DNA of 64,000 nucleotides from Pseudomonas sp. (GCF_030690725.1 NZ_JAUYGD010000057.1:19501-83500), one strand, 5' to 3'; positions 18,749-29,401 are shown, numbered from the stretch's first letter. The notes: generated by a model from the sequence alone, not told the origin. Translations and numbers: made by a program.

Positions 18749-20293
18749 ATGAAGAAAATTGCAGGCAGCGCCCTTGGCGCAGTTGTCGTTCTCGGCGCAT
18801 TGAGCACCGCAGGCGCCTGGTATACCGGTCAGCAGCTTCCAGCGGTGCTGGAAACCTCGATTCAGCAAGCCAACCAGGATATGGGCAAAACCCTGCCGGC
18901 CCTGGGCCTCAGCGCCACCATCGAACTGGTTTCCCTGGAACGCCAGCTGTTCAGCAGTAACGCGCGCTACCGCATTCAGTTTGCTGGCAGCCTGGATGGC
19001 GAATCGCCGAGCAACTTCGAGTGGTTTGTCACTGACCGCATCGAACACGGGCCTTTCCCGCTTTCGCGGCTGCAAACCCTCAAGCTGCTGCCCGTTATGG
19101 CCACCAGCAACTATGCGCTGGAGCGCAGCCCGGAGCTGGAGAAGTGGTTCGCCGGCAGCCAGGGCGGTGCGCCGCTGCAGGGCCAGGTCAGCCTCGGTTA
19201 TGACCGTTCGCTGAGCGGCAACCTGCGTGTGCAACCGCTGCAAGTGGCGCTGGATGAGCAGACCAACATCGATTTCAGCGGCCTGGAGATCGACTTCGAC
19301 AGCAGCGCCAATGTCGAGAAAATCAGCGCCAGCGGCGTGATGGACAGCTTCAAACTCACCTCAACCCTGTCTACCGATGAAAGCATGCGCCTTGAGTTCA
19401 AGGGCATGGACCTCACCAGCAACACCCGCAAGGGCATCAGCGATTTCTACTTGGGGCAGAACGAGGTGCGTCTGCAGCAGATCGAGCTGCAGATTGGCGA
19501 GAGCGCGCCAATCCTGTTCAAGGATTTCGTCCAGCGCGATGAAACCAGCGAAGCCAACCAGCAGCTGTCGGCGCGTTACAGCTATGACGTCGGCATGATC
19601 AGCTACCAGGGCAACGACATAGGTTCCTCGCAGATGCTCTGGACCGTGAAGAACCTCGACGCGGCGGCTCTGCAGTCGATGATCGAGCTGTACGGCACGC
19701 TGCTGCAGAGCGGCAAGGTCGACAGTGAAAGCGGTATGCCGGAACTGACTGACGAGCAGACTGCGCTGTTCAAGACCGATCTGGAAAAACTGCTGGCCGG
19801 CAAACCGGGCATGGCCCTGGAAAAACTGGCGTTCAAGACCGCCAACGGCGAGAGCAGCTTCAGCTTTGGCTTGGACCTGAACAAGCCGGCGTCCTTCGAC
19901 CTGCCGGCGCCTGAACTGGCCAAGCAGTTGATCGCTCAGTTGGATGCCAAACTGCTGGTGTCCAAGGCGATGATTACTGATGTGATTGGCGTGCAGGCCA
20001 CCCTGGCCGGGGAAACCGACAAGGAAGCGATTGCTCAGCAGGCTGCGATGGTGGGTGAAATGGCCAGCGGTATGGCGGTGGCCAGCGAGCTGGCCGTGCT
20101 GCAGGGCGAGGACATCAGCTCCAGCCTGCATTACGCCAACGATCAAGTGACCTTCAACGGCAAGCAGATGACTGTGGACCAGTTCGTGGCGCTGGCCATG
20201 AGCAGCGGCGGCGGTCTGGCTGGCATGGGCCATGAAGCCCCGGCCGATGAAGCGCTGCTGGACGAAAGCGAGGTTGAAAGCACCATTCAGTAA
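18749..20293 (+). CDS. YdgA family protein (DUF945)
   Basis: A 514-residue protein with an N-terminal membrane anchor or signal (SALGAVVVLGALSTAGAWYTG, about 6-27) and a long beta-rich periplasmic body typical of YdgA/DUF945 proteins. The ATG at 18749 directly precedes the KK-hydrophobic anchor. The C-terminal tail is acidic. Function is unknown, although E. coli YdgA is an abundant envelope protein. A terminator follows. Confidence 0.8.
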   Translation: MKKIAGSALGAVVVLGALSTAGAWYTGQQLPAVLETSIQQANQDMGKTLPALGLSATIELVSLERQLFSSNARYRIQFAGSLDGESPSNFEWFVTDRIEHGPFPLSRLQTLKLLPVMATSNYALERSPELEKWFAGSQGGAPLQGQVSLGYDRSLSGNLRVQPLQVALDEQTNIDFSGLEIDFDSSANVEKISASGVMDSFKLTSTLSTDESMRLEFKGMDLTSNTRKGISDFYLGQNEVRLQQIELQIGESAPILFKDFVQRDETSEANQQLSARYSYDVGMISYQGNDIGSSQMLWTVKNLDAAALQSMIELYGTLLQSGKVDSESGMPELTDEQTALFKTDLEKLLAGKPGMALEKLAFKTANGESSFSFGLDLNKPASFDLPAPELAKQLIAQLDAKLLVSKAMITDVIGVQATLAGETDKEAIAQQAAMVGEMASGMAVASELAVLQGEDISSSLHYANDQVTFNGKQMTVDQFVALAMSSGGGLAGMGHEAPADEALLDESEVESTIQ

Positions 20294-20331
20294 AGCCTTC
20301 AGCGCTACGCCACCGGCGTAGCCTGCGCGGT

Positions 20332-20380
20332 AAATACGGCCCGACGACCTGTAAAGCAGGGCGCCTGGCCGTATTTTTTT
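20332..20380 (+). terminator. Terminator before the kdp operon
   Basis: AATACGGCC and GGCCGTATT pair over a 25-base interior, followed by seven T residues. It separates the YdgA gene from kdp. Confidence 0.75.
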
Positions 20381-20397
20381 GCCCGTGGCCCGCGATC

Positions 20398-20416
20398 TTT
20401 ACGCTTTCTTTATGCC
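20398..20416 (+). promoter_or_regulatory. Putative KdpE-binding site upstream of kdpF
   Basis: TTTACGCTTTCTTTATGCC has the T-rich tandem form TTTA-N2-CTTT-N-TTTA-N2-CC, matching what I recall of the E. coli KdpE site (TTTATACTTTTTTTACACC) at every fixed position of that pattern. It lies 88-106 bases upstream of the kdpF start, a sensible place for an activator of kdpFABC. Confidence 0.55.
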
Positions 20417-20503
20417 GGGCGGCATCGCCCGCACTCGTTCCTTTACGCCCTGGTTGCCGACAATTTGCCCCAAGCGGTAGCCACCGTAACAAGGAGCAAA
20501 CAC

Positions 20504-20593
20504 ATGAGCATTCTCGACGGGGTGTCCCTAGGCCTGGCCTTGGGACTTTTCATCTATTTGTTGGTTGCGCTGCTGCGCGCTGATCAGGCGTAG
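20504..20593 (+). CDS. kdpF: K+-transporting ATPase subunit KdpF
   Basis: A 29-residue single-span membrane peptide, the smallest kdp subunit, which stabilises the KdpFABC complex. It reads ATG-Ser-Ile-Leu-Asp-Gly with one hydrophobic helix ([18 protein letters not shown]) and ends RADQA. AAGGAG precedes the ATG. It is 8 bases before kdpA. Confidence 0.92.
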   Translation: MSILDGVSLGLALGLFIYLLVALLRADQA

Positions 20594-20601
20594 GGGCGCA
20601 T

Positions 20602-22302
20602 ATGCACAGTTACGATTTCACTTTGATCCTGGCGTTCTTCGTCCTGGTTCTGCTGCCGGCGCCCTTTATCGGGCGTTACCTGTACCGCGTGATGGAAGGC
20701 GAAAAAACCTGGCTCAGCCCCGTGCTGCAGCCGGTCGAGCGGCTGTGCTACCGGATCGCCGGTGTCGATAGCAACCGCGAGCAGGACTGGAAAACCTACA
20801 GCCTGGCGTTGCTGGCCTTCACCCTGATCAGCCTGCTGACGCTGTTCGCCATCCTGATGCTGCAAGGCAGTTTGCCGCTCAACCCGCAGCAATTGCCGGG
20901 GTTGGAGTGGACGCTGGCGTTCAACACCGCCGTGAGTTTCGTCACCAATACCAACTGGCAAGCGTATAGCGGCGAAGCGCAGATGAGCTATTTCAGCCAG
21001 ATGGTTGGCCTGGGCGTGCAGAACTTCGTCAGCCCGGCAGTCGGTCTGGCCGTGCTGGTGGTGTTCTGCCGGGGTATCGCGCGGCGTTCGAGCAATAGCG
21101 TCGGCAACTTCTGGGTCGATCTGACCCGCGCCACACTCTACGGTCTGCTGCCGTTCTGCCTGGTTCTGGCGCTGTTTCTGGTGTGGCAGGGCGTGCCACA
21201 AACCTTCCTTGAATACGTCACTGCGCACACCATCGGCGGCACCGATCAGGTTGTGCCACTTGGGCCGGCAGCCAGCCAGATTGCCATCAAGCAACTGGGC
21301 ACCAACGGCGGCGGTTTCTTCGGCGTCAACTCGGCGCATCCGTTCGAGAACCCCACGGCCTGGAGCAACCTGTTCGAAGTGGCCTCGATAATCCTGATTC
21401 CCGCTGCGCTGCTGTTCACCTTTGGCCATTACGTCAAAGACCTGCGCCAGAGCCGCGCGCTGTTGGCCTGCATGCTGATTTTGTTCAGTGTCGGTTTGGG
21501 CGGCACTCTGTATGCCGAGCATCAGCCGAACCCTGCGTTGGCCGCATTGCCGATTGAGCAGAGCGGTTCGCTGGAAGGCAAGGAAAGCCGCTTCGGCACC
21601 ACGGCCTCGGCACTGTGGGCGGTGACCACCACGGCCGCTTCCAACGGTTCGGTGAACGCCATGCACGACAGCTTCAGCGCGCTGGGTGGGATGATCCCGA
21701 TGTTCAACATGATGCTTGGCGAAGTGATCTTCGGCGGTGTCGGTGCTGGCCTCTACGGCATGCTGCTGTTTGTGCTGATCGCGGTATTTCTCGCCGGCCT
21801 GATGATCGGCCGCACCCCGGAATACCTCGGCAAGAAGCTTGAAGCCCGCGAAGTACGCCTGCTGGTGGCCACCTTGCTGGTAATGCCGATTGGCGTGCTG
21901 GTATTTGGCGCCCTGGCGGCCAGCCTGCCGGGCCCGGCGGCCTCGGTCACCAACCCAGGCGCCCACGGCTTTAGCCAGATTCTTTATGCCTACACCTCGG
22001 GTACCGCCAACAACGGCTCGGCCTTTGGCGGCTTTGGCGCCAACACGCCGTACCACAACCTGATGATTGGTCTGGCCATGTTGCTCGGTCGTTTCGGCTA
22101 CATCCTGCCGATTCTGGCGATTGCCGGCAGCCTGGCGGCGAAGAAACGCGCGCCGGTTGGCAGCAACAGCTTCCCGACCCACGGCCCGCTGTTTGTCACC
22201 TTGCTGACCTTGACCATTCTGCTGGTCGGCGGCCTGACCTTCCTGCCGGCACTGGCCCTCGGCCCGATTGCCGAGCACATGACTCTGTTTCAGGGCTTCT
22301 AA
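20602..22302 (+). CDS. kdpA: K+-transporting ATPase, channel-like subunit KdpA
   Basis: A 566-residue inner-membrane subunit related to the SKT superfamily of K+ channels/transporters, which selects and binds K+. Family stretches include [50 protein letters not shown] and [15 protein letters not shown], which hold the four selectivity-filter-like loops. Normal length for Pseudomonas KdpA. Second gene of kdpFABC. Confidence 0.98.
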   Translation: MHSYDFTLILAFFVLVLLPAPFIGRYLYRVMEGEKTWLSPVLQPVERLCYRIAGVDSNREQDWKTYSLALLAFTLISLLTLFAILMLQGSLPLNPQQLPGLEWTLAFNTAVSFVTNTNWQAYSGEAQMSYFSQMVGLGVQNFVSPAVGLAVLVVFCRGIARRSSNSVGNFWVDLTRATLYGLLPFCLVLALFLVWQGVPQTFLEYVTAHTIGGTDQVVPLGPAASQIAIKQLGTNGGGFFGVNSAHPFENPTAWSNLFEVASIILIPAALLFTFGHYVKDLRQSRALLACMLILFSVGLGGTLYAEHQPNPALAALPIEQSGSLEGKESRFGTTASALWAVTTTAASNGSVNAMHDSFSALGGMIPMFNMMLGEVIFGGVGAGLYGMLLFVLIAVFLAGLMIGRTPEYLGKKLEAREVRLLVATLLVMPIGVLVFGALAASLPGPAASVTNPGAHGFSQILYAYTSGTANNGSAFGGFGANTPYHNLMIGLAMLLGRFGYILPILAIAGSLAAKKRAPVGSNSFPTHGPLFVTLLTLTILLVGGLTFLPALALGPIAEHMTLFQGF

Positions 22303-22311
22303 GGGAGAACC

Positions 22312-24366
22312 ATGATGAACGCCCGTACCGAACCGGCGCTGAACAGCGCCCAGCAACACCCGAAAACCTCCCTCGCTGCATTGTGGAAACCGGCGCTGCG
22401 CCAGGCTTTCGTCAAGCTTGATCCACGTCAGCTGCTGCGCTCACCGGTGATGCTGGTGGTCGAGCTGACGGCCGTGGTGACCACCGTGCTGTGCTTTATC
22501 CCCAACCCTCAGGTCTCCACCGGCCTGGCCGTGCAGATCGCTCTGTGGCTGTGGTTTACCGTGCTGTTTGCCAACTTCGCCGAAGCGCTTGCCGAAGGTC
22601 GTGGCAAGGCCCGTGCAGACAGTCTCAAGGCCGGTAGCCAGGGTCTGAATGCGCGGCGCAAGAATGGTCAGCAGTTCGAGACCGTGGCGGCCAGCAGCCT
22701 GCGCCGGGGCGATATCGTGCGCGTCGAGGCCGGCGAACTGATCCCTGGTGACGGCGAAGTCGTCGAAGGCATCGCCGCAGTCAACGAAGCGGCGATTACC
22801 GGTGAGTCTGCGCCGGTGATCCGTGAGTCCGGTGGCGACCGTTCGGCCGTTACCGGCAACACCCGGGTGGTCTCCGACTGGTTGCTGGTGAAGATCACCG
22901 CCAATCCAGGCGAGTCGACCCTGGACCGGATGATCGCCCTGGTTGAAGGTGCCAAGCGGCAGAAGACGCCTAACGAAGTGGCGCTGGATATTCTGCTGAT
23001 CGGCCTGACCCTGATCTTCCTGCTGGTGGTGGCGACGCTGCAGCCGTTCGCTCGTTTTGCCGACGGCGACCTGCCGCTGGTGTACCTGGTGGCGCTGCTG
23101 GTGACGCTGATTCCGACCACCATCGGCGGCTTGCTTTCGGCCATCGGTATCGCCGGCATGGACCGCCTGGTGCGTCTGAATGTGATCGCCAAGTCCGGCC
23201 GCGCTGTGGAAGCGGCGGGGGACGTGCACGTACTGTTGCTCGACAAGACGGGCACCATCACCTTCGGTAACCGCCGTTGCAGCGCGCTGTACAAGGCGCC
23301 AGGGGTATCCGGCAAGCAACTCAGCGACGCAGCATTGCTGGCTTCGCTGGCGGATGACACCGCAGAAGGCAAGTCGATTGTCGAATACCTGCGTGCGCTG
23401 AACACCATGGTTGAGCCTGAGCGCAGTGCGATCAAATCGATTGCCTTCAGTGCCGAGACGCGCCTGTCCGGCGCCGACTACAACGGCCACAGCTACCGCA
23501 AGGGTGCAGTGGATGCGGTGCTACTTTATCTGGGCATCCAGCGCAGCGACGTACCGTCGGTATTGGCCCGCGAAATCGAAAAGATCGCCCAGAGCGGCGG
23601 CACACCCTTGCTGGTAGCCGGTGACGGTCAGTTGCTCGGCGCCATTCACCTCAAGGATGTGGTGAAACCGGGTATTCGCGAACGTTTTGCCGAACTGCGT
23701 GCCATGGGCATCCGCACCGTGATGGTGACCGGCGACAACCCGCTGACCGCCGCCGCCATCGCCGCCGAAGCGGGCGTCGATGATGTGATTGCTGAAGCCA
23801 CCCCGGAGAAGAAGCTGCAGCGCATCCGCAGTGAGCAGGCCGAAGGCAAGATGGTCGCCATGTGCGGCGACGGTGCCAACGACGCCCCGGCCCTGGCCCA
23901 GGCCGATGTGGGCCTGGCGATGAACGATGGCACTCAGGCGGCGCGTGAGGCGGCGAATCTGGTCGACTTGGACAGTGATCCGACCAAGCTGCTCGACGTG
24001 GTGCAGGTAGGCAAGGAGCTGCTGGTGACCCGCGGCGCGCTGACCACCTTCTCGGTGGCCAACGATGTGGCCAAGTACTTCGCCATCCTCCCGGCGCTGT
24101 TCGCCGGCATCTACCCGCAGCTCGGCGCGCTCAACCTGATGCAGCTGCACAGCCCGCAGAGCGCCATTCTCTCGGCCATTGTGTTCAACGCGCTGATCAT
24201 CGTCGCGCTGATTCCACTGGCCCTGCGCGGGGTGCGTGTACAAGCCGCCGATGCCGCCAGCCTGCTGCGCCGCAACCTGCTGATCTACGGCCTGGGCGGC
24301 CTGATGGCGCCCTTTGTCGGGATCAAGCTGATTGATCTGCTGTTGGTGGCCGTCGGCCTCGTTTAA
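22312..24366 (+). CDS. kdpB: K+-transporting P-type ATPase subunit KdpB
   Basis: A 684-residue P-type ATPase that hydrolyses ATP to drive K+ uptake. Visible motifs: TGES with the following Ser-Ala in the A-domain, [11 protein letters not shown] with the phosphorylated Asp near 310, and [17 protein letters not shown] second ATG three bases downstream (22315) is an equally possible start. It is unusual that 73 bases, containing a palindromic repeat, separate it from kdpC. Confidence 0.98.
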   Translation: MMNARTEPALNSAQQHPKTSLAALWKPALRQAFVKLDPRQLLRSPVMLVVELTAVVTTVLCFIPNPQVSTGLAVQIALWLWFTVLFANFAEALAEGRGKARADSLKAGSQGLNARRKNGQQFETVAASSLRRGDIVRVEAGELIPGDGEVVEGIAAVNEAAITGESAPVIRESGGDRSAVTGNTRVVSDWLLVKITANPGESTLDRMIALVEGAKRQKTPNEVALDILLIGLTLIFLLVVATLQPFARFADGDLPLVYLVALLVTLIPTTIGGLLSAIGIAGMDRLVRLNVIAKSGRAVEAAGDVHVLLLDKTGTITFGNRRCSALYKAPGVSGKQLSDAALLASLADDTAEGKSIVEYLRALNTMVEPERSAIKSIAFSAETRLSGADYNGHSYRKGAVDAVLLYLGIQRSDVPSVLAREIEKIAQSGGTPLLVAGDGQLLGAIHLKDVVKPGIRERFAELRAMGIRTVMVTGDNPLTAAAIAAEAGVDDVIAEATPEKKLQRIRSEQAEGKMVAMCGDGANDAPALAQADVGLAMNDGTQAAREAANLVDLDSDPTKLLDVVQVGKELLVTRGALTTFSVANDVAKYFAILPALFAGIYPQLGALNLMQLHSPQSAILSAIVFNALIIVALIPLALRGVRVQAADAASLLRRNLLIYGLGGLMAPFVGIKLIDLLLVAVGLV

Positions 24367-24372
24367 GCAATC

Positions 24373-24423
24373 GTAGGGTGGATGGACACTCCGTGGAAAA
24401 CCGCGCAGCGCTTTCCACCCTAC
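24373..24423. repeat. Palindromic GTAGGGTGGA repeat between kdpB and kdpC
   Basis: GTAGGGTGGA and TCCACCCTAC bound a 51-base element, with a second dyad inside (GTGGAAA / TTTCCAC). The same end sequences bound the element at 61347-61418, so this is a repeat family, not chance. In RNA it would fold as a hairpin within the kdp message. Confidence 0.8.
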
Positions 24424-24439
24424 AAACTGGAGAATCATT

Positions 24440-25006
24440 ATGTTTAAGCAAATCCGCCCAGCCATTAGCGTGCTGGCGTTTATGACCCTGGTCACCGGCG
24501 TGGTCTATCCGCTGACTGTTACCGGCGTGGCGCAACTGGCGTTCCCGGCGCAGGCCAATGGCAGCCTGTTGCACAATCAACAAGGCGAAGTGCTAGGCAG
24601 TGCGTTGTTGGCGCAACCCTTCGAGGGCGCGCAGTGGTTTCAGCCACGCCTTTCAGCCGGTGGTTACGCCACCGTAGCCAGTGGCGCGAGCAACCTGGCA
24701 CCGAGCAACCCGGCGTTGGCCGAGCGGATCGCTGCAGATGCGCAGCGCTTGCAGGCTGAAGGCCAGGGCGCAGTCCCCATGCAACTGGTGACCACCTCCG
24801 GCAGCGGTCTCGACCCGCATCTGTCGCCCGAGGCTGCCCGTTATCAGGTAACGCGTATTGCCACGGCGCGGGGCATTCCTGCGGCCAGCCTGGAACGACT
24901 GATCGAACAGCATGTGGAAAAGCCACTGGTTGGCCCGGCAGTGGTCAATGTGCTGGCGCTTAACCTGGCGCTGGCCGACAATTCGCCTCCCGCCAAAGCT
25001 GAGTAA
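24440..25006 (+). CDS. kdpC: K+-transporting ATPase subunit KdpC
   Basis: A 188-residue subunit with one N-terminal membrane span ([21 protein letters not shown]) and a periplasmic domain. It is needed for assembly and nucleotide affinity of KdpFABC. Conserved pieces include YPLTVTG near the span, [16 protein letters not shown] and the C-terminal VLALNLAL. Full length. Five bases before kdpD. Confidence 0.97.
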   Translation: MFKQIRPAISVLAFMTLVTGVVYPLTVTGVAQLAFPAQANGSLLHNQQGEVLGSALLAQPFEGAQWFQPRLSAGGYATVASGASNLAPSNPALAERIAADAQRLQAEGQGAVPMQLVTTSGSGLDPHLSPEAARYQVTRIATARGIPAASLERLIEQHVEKPLVGPAVVNVLALNLALADNSPPAKAE

Positions 25007-25011
25007 CCTGC

Positions 25012-27666
25012 ATGAGTGATGCTGTACGCGCCGATGCCCTGCTCGATGAAATGCCGCGAGAAGGGCGTGGCCGGCTAAAGGTCTTTCTCGGTGCCGCCCC
25101 TGGCGTGGGCAAGACCTACGCCATGTTGCAGGCGGCGCAGGCGCAATTGCGCCAGGGCGTCGACCTGCGCGTGGGCGTGGTGGAAACCCATGGCCGCGCG
25201 GAAACCGAGGCCATGCTTAGCGGCTTGCCGCAACAACCGCAGCAGCGTCTGGAATACCGTGGCGTGGCGCTGAGCGAGATGGACCTCGACGGCATTCTGG
25301 CCAAGCCGCCAAAGCTGCTGTTGGTCGATGAGCTGGCGCACAGCAATGCCCCTGGCAGTCGCCACAGCAAACGCTGGCAGGATGTGCAGGAGCTGCTGGA
25401 TGCCGGCATCGACGTCTACACCACGGTCAACGTGCAGCATCTCGAAGCGCTGAATGATCAGGTGCGCGACATTACGGGCGTGCAAGTGCGTGAAACCCTG
25501 CCGGACTGGGTGTTGCAGGAAGCCGACGAGATTCTGCTGATCGACCTGCCGCCACGCGAGCTGCTGGAGCGCCTGCGTGAGGGCAAGGTGTATGTGCCGG
25601 AACAGGCGCGCGCCGCTATCGATGCATTTTTCAGCCAGACCAACCTCACCGCACTACGCGAACTGGCGATGCAGACTGCTGCGGCGCGGGTCGATGCGGA
25701 TCTCAGCCGACGCTACCGCCAGCAAGGTCAGCAAGCGCCTGCACTGCGCGGCCGCCTGCTGGTCGGCATCGACGGCGATGCTCAGGCCGAACGGCTGGTG
25801 CGACATGCCTGCCGGGTGGCCGAGCGCCGTCATCTGCCCTGGTCGGTGGTCTATGTGGACACCGGCGGTGAGCGCGATGAAACCCGTTTGAGCTACCTGC
25901 AAGGCGCGCAGCAGCTGGCCGAACGTCTGGGCGGTGAGGTGGTCAGCCTGCGCGGCAGCGAGGTGGCGAAAACCCTGATCGAGCATGCCCGCGAGCGACG
26001 CGCCAGCCTGATACTGGTCGGCCGCAGCCGACAACGTCTGCGGCGTATCTGGCACCTTGGCCGGGGCCTGGCGGAGCGCTTGTTGCAGCGCGGGCAGGGC
26101 CTGGAAATCAGCGTGCTGGATACCGAGGCAAGCCATACCCCGGCCCTGTCGCGGCGGCGCCAGCCTGTAGTCTGGCGTGACTACCTGCTGGCCTTGCTGG
26201 CGACGCTGCTGGCCTCTGCCGTGGCGCTGGGTTTATCCCGCGTGCTGGAACTGCCGAATATCTCGCTGATCCTGCTGGCGGCGGTCCTGGTCGTTGCCGT
26301 GCGTAGCAGTTTGGGTCCGGCCATGGCATGCGCCGGGCTGTCGTTTCTGGCGTACAACTTTCTGTTTATCCCACCGACCCTGACCCTGACCATCGACCGC
26401 CAGGAAGATGTGCTGACCCTGTTGTTCTTTCTGCTGATGGCTGGGCTGACCGGCAATCTGGCCAGCCGCCAGCGCCAGCAATTGCAGGCGCTGCGTGAGA
26501 CCCAACGAGAAACCAGCGCTTTGCTGGAACTGTCGCGCAAGCTGACGGCGGCCACCGACCGCCAGGCGGTTCTGGCAGCGGCCATGCAGCAGCTGGGTCT
26601 GTGGCAGGACGTCGAGGTCAGCTTGCTGTCGCGTAGCCCGGATGCGCTGTGGAAGGTGGAGGCGGGGGCGCAGCGCCTGCTCACCGATCTGGAGCGGGCG
26701 GCGGCGGACTGGTCCTGGCAGCACGATCAGCCCGCCGGACTGGGCACCGGTACCTTGCCGGACGGGCGCTGGTGGTGGTTGCCGTTGTCGGGTGAAGAGG
26801 GGCCGTTGCTGCTGCTCGGGATCAGCCCCAAGGACGGCAGGGCCTTACCTGCCGAGCGACGGCGCCTGCTCACGGCGCTGGGCCAGCCCTTGGCCCAGGC
26901 GCTGGAACGCGCGCAGCTGGCGGAGGATCTGGAAGCCGCGCGTTTGCACGGGCAGACCGAGGAACTGCGCAGCGCGCTGCTGGCCTCGGTCTCCCATGAC
27001 CTGCGCACGCCGCTGACCGCCATGCGCGGCTCAATCGACAGCCTGCTGGCCCTGGGTGAGCAGATTCCCCTGGCGGATCGCCGTGAGTTGTTGGAAGGCA
27101 CCCGCGATGAGGCCGAGCGCCTCGACCGCTATATCCAGAACCTGTTGGACATGACCCGCTTGGGTCACGGCGGGTTGAAACTGGCGCGTGACTGGGTGGC
27201 CCCGGCGGATATTGTCGCCAGTGCGACCCAGCGTCTGCGCCCGGTACTGTCCGCCTTGCAGCTGGAGATACAGGTGCCGCAACAGCTGCCGCTGCTCTAT
27301 GTGCATGCCGCGTTGATCGAACAGGCGCTGGTCAATGTGCTGGAGAATGCGGCGCGTTTTTCCCCGCCCAAGGGGTGTTTGCGCGTGGCCATCGAAGCGG
27401 ATGCCGAAGAACTGCGCTTTAGTGTCAGTGACCAGGGGCCGGGTATTCCCGAGCATGAGCGCACGAAGATTTTCGATATGTTTTATACCGCCGCCCGGGG
27501 TGATCGCGGTGGCCAGGGCACTGGTCTGGGCCTGGCGATCTGCCAGGGCATGCTCGGCGCCCATGGCGGCCGGGTGACCGTGGGCGAAGGGCTGGGTGGC
27601 CTGGGCGCGAGCCTGACCCTGCACCTGCCGTTGCACACCCAGCCGCAGATGGAAGAAGAACAGTGA
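25012..27666 (+). CDS. kdpD: Sensor histidine kinase KdpD
   Basis: An 884-residue inner-membrane kinase that senses K+ limitation/osmotic conditions and acts on KdpE. Order: KdpD N-domain with Walker A GAAPGVGKTY (about 27-36); a universal-stress-protein-like region about 245-370; four closely spaced membrane helices about 395-490; GAF-like region; HisKA with ASVSHDLRTPLTAMRG (His near 662); and HATPase with FSVSDQGPGIPE and GTGLGLAICQG. Complete length. Directly downstream of kdpC, so it may be transcribed with the transport genes. Confidence 0.97.
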   Translation: MSDAVRADALLDEMPREGRGRLKVFLGAAPGVGKTYAMLQAAQAQLRQGVDLRVGVVETHGRAETEAMLSGLPQQPQQRLEYRGVALSEMDLDGILAKPPKLLLVDELAHSNAPGSRHSKRWQDVQELLDAGIDVYTTVNVQHLEALNDQVRDITGVQVRETLPDWVLQEADEILLIDLPPRELLERLREGKVYVPEQARAAIDAFFSQTNLTALRELAMQTAAARVDADLSRRYRQQGQQAPALRGRLLVGIDGDAQAERLVRHACRVAERRHLPWSVVYVDTGGERDETRLSYLQGAQQLAERLGGEVVSLRGSEVAKTLIEHARERRASLILVGRSRQRLRRIWHLGRGLAERLLQRGQGLEISVLDTEASHTPALSRRRQPVVWRDYLLALLATLLASAVALGLSRVLELPNISLILLAAVLVVAVRSSLGPAMACAGLSFLAYNFLFIPPTLTLTIDRQEDVLTLLFFLLMAGLTGNLASRQRQQLQALRETQRETSALLELSRKLTAATDRQAVLAAAMQQLGLWQDVEVSLLSRSPDALWKVEAGAQRLLTDLERAAADWSWQHDQPAGLGTGTLPDGRWWWLPLSGEEGPLLLLGISPKDGRALPAERRRLLTALGQPLAQALERAQLAEDLEAARLHGQTEELRSALLASVSHDLRTPLTAMRGSIDSLLALGEQIPLADRRELLEGTRDEAERLDRYIQNLLDMTRLGHGGLKLARDWVAPADIVASATQRLRPVLSALQLEIQVPQQLPLLYVHAALIEQALVNVLENAARFSPPKGCLRVAIEADAEELRFSVSDQGPGIPEHERTKIFDMFYTAARGDRGGQGTGLGLAICQGMLGAHGGRVTVGEGLGGLGASLTLHLPLHTQPQMEEEQ

Positions 27667-27676
27667 TGGATAGCCG

Positions 27677-28372
27677 ATGAGCCAAAACCCCGCGACCATT
27701 CTGGTCATCGACGACGAAGCGCAGATTCGCAAGTTTCTGCGCATTAGCCTTACGGCTCAGGGCTACAAGGTGCTGGAAGGCGCTACGGGGCAGGAAGGCC
27801 TGGCCCAAGCCGCGCTGGGCAAGCCGGACCTGGTGGTGCTCGACCTCGGCCTGCCGGATATGGACGGCCAACAGGTGCTGCGCGAGCTGCGCGCCTGGTC
27901 GCAGGTGCCGGTATTGGTGCTGTCAGTGCGCGCCAGCGAGGGCGAAAAGGTCCTGGCGCTGGATGGCGGCGCCAATGACTACGTGACCAAACCCTTTGGC
28001 ATTCAGGAATTCCTCGCCCGAGTGCGCGTTTTGCTGCGCCTGGCCGGCGGTGTGGAGCAAGCCAGCGCGGCGGTCAGCAGCGGCCCGCTGCAGGTGGATT
28101 TCGCCTACCGCCGGGTCAGCCTCGATGGCGTCGAGGTCAGCCTGACGCGCAAGGAGTACGCGGTGCTGGCGCAACTGGCGCGGCATATCGGTCGGGTGGT
28201 GACCCAGCAACAACTGCTCAAAGACATCTGGGGCCCAACCCACGGCGAGGACAGCCACTATCTGCGCGTGGTGGTCGGCCACTTACGGCAGAAACTCGGC
28301 GACGAGCCCACCGCGCCGCGTTTTATCGTCACCGAGGCCGGGGTTGGCTATCGCTTGCGCGATTCCGCCTAG
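27677..28372 (+). CDS. kdpE: Response regulator KdpE
   Basis: A 231-residue OmpR/PhoB-type regulator. The receiver has acidic DDE residues in VIDDEAQ, the phospho-acceptor in VVLDLGLPDMDG and the lysine in YVTKPFG. The C-terminal winged helix ends HYLRVVVGHLRQKLGD, RFIVTEAGVGYRL. It should bind the site seen upstream of kdpF. Ten bases after kdpD. Confidence 0.97.
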   Translation: MSQNPATILVIDDEAQIRKFLRISLTAQGYKVLEGATGQEGLAQAALGKPDLVVLDLGLPDMDGQQVLRELRAWSQVPVLVLSVRASEGEKVLALDGGANDYVTKPFGIQEFLARVRVLLRLAGGVEQASAAVSSGPLQVDFAYRRVSLDGVEVSLTRKEYAVLAQLARHIGRVVTQQQLLKDIWGPTHGEDSHYLRVVVGHLRQKLGDEPTAPRFIVTEAGVGYRLRDSA

Positions 28373-28375
28373 GCT

Positions 28376-29401
28376 CTAGCGGTCGCCGCGCTCGTACTTA
28401 TCGAGGGTATCGCTGGCAATCTGCCGGCCCAGCATGATCAGCTCCGGCGCCTTGTAGAACTCGAAGAAACGACATACCCGCTTGGGCACGTTGATCAGGA
28501 TGTCCGGCGGGTAGCCGGCGATCTTGTACTGGGCCAAGGATGTTTGCATCACCTCAAAGCTCTGGTTGATCAGCTCCAGCAGTGAGGCGGGGCCGCTGAG
28601 GTCGGCGACTCGCGAGCCGCTGGCGGATTTCGGCGCGGCGGGTTTGTCCAGGCTGCCGCGAGCGTTCTGCTGCCAGGGATTGATGGCTTCAGGCTGGACT
28701 GCATGGCTCTGGTCTTCCAGCAGAAGCAGTTCGTCGTCTTCCCCAGGTTTGCGTTTGAACGAGGGCAGGCGCGAGCCGAGTGAACTCATCAGCAGGTCGA
28801 AACGGCCCTTGAGCGCTGGCGCGCGTTCGATAATCGGTAGCTCGTAGTGTTGCTGATGGGCCGAGTTGAGGTTGACCGCGACGATTAAATCGCAGTGCGC
28901 GGACACCACCGGGACGATGGGCAATGGGTTAAGCAGGCCGCCATCGACCAGCATGCGCTTGCCTTGCACCACTGGGGTAAACAGGCTGGGTATCGCAGCT
29001 GAGGCGCGCATGGCCTGGTGCAGGCAGCCTTCCTGGAACCAGATTTCCTGCTGGTTGGTCAGGTCGGTGGCTACTGCGGTAAAGGGGATGGGCAGCTCTT
29101 CGATATTGATCTCGCCGACTATTTCGCGAATCTTGCCGAAGACCTTTTCACCGCGAATCGCCCCTAAGCGAAAGCTCACATCAAGCAGGCGCAGCACGTC
29201 CAGATAATCCAGGCTCTGCGTCCATTCACGGTATTCATTGAGTTTGCCGGCGGCGTAGATGCCGCCGACCACTGCCCCCATGGAGCAGCCGGCAATGCAG
29301 GCGATTTCATAACCGCGGGCTTCCAACTCTTCAATCACGCCGATGTGCGCATAACCGCGCGCACCACCGGAGCCCAGTACCAGGGCAATGCGCTTACTCA
29401 T
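28376..29401 (-). CDS. Patatin-like phospholipase (RssA type)
   Basis: A 341-residue patatin-domain protein. The glycine-rich oxyanion segment LGSGGARGYAHIGV is at the N-terminus, the nucleophile serine in GCSMGAVVGG and the dyad aspartate in VDGGLLNP. It lacks a signal peptide, so it is probably cytoplasmic or peripheral, unlike the secreted patatin PlpD. The C-terminal third is a family-variable region. ATG at 29401 is preferred over the one 18 bases upstream because the family starts at the glycine loop. It converges on kdpE. Confidence 0.85.
   Translation of the reverse strand: MSKRIALVLGSGGARGYAHIGVIEELEARGYEIACIAGCSMGAVVGGIYAAGKLNEYREWTQSLDYLDVLRLLDVSFRLGAIRGEKVFGKIREIVGEINIEELPIPFTAVATDLTNQQEIWFQEGCLHQAMRASAAIPSLFTPVVQGKRMLVDGGLLNPLPIVPVVSAHCDLIVAVNLNSAHQQHYELPIIERAPALKGRFDLLMSSLGSRLPSFKRKPGEDDELLLLEDQSHAVQPEAINPWQQNARGSLDKPAAPKSASGSRVADLSGPASLLELINQSFEVMQTSLAQYKIAGYPPDILINVPKRVCRFFEFYKAPELIMLGRQIASDTLDKYERGDR

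Noticed and set aside
18420..18800. Minus-strand frames in the spacer before the YdgA gene
   Set aside because: Short, overlapping in several frames, without start signals; the composition fits a GC-rich intergenic or repeat sequence.
20584..22359. 591-codon minus-strand open frame opposite kdpA
   Set aside because: It is antisense to a complete, strongly recognised kdpA; its translation is low-complexity (Gln/His/Arg-rich), as expected from a shadow of a GC-rich gene.
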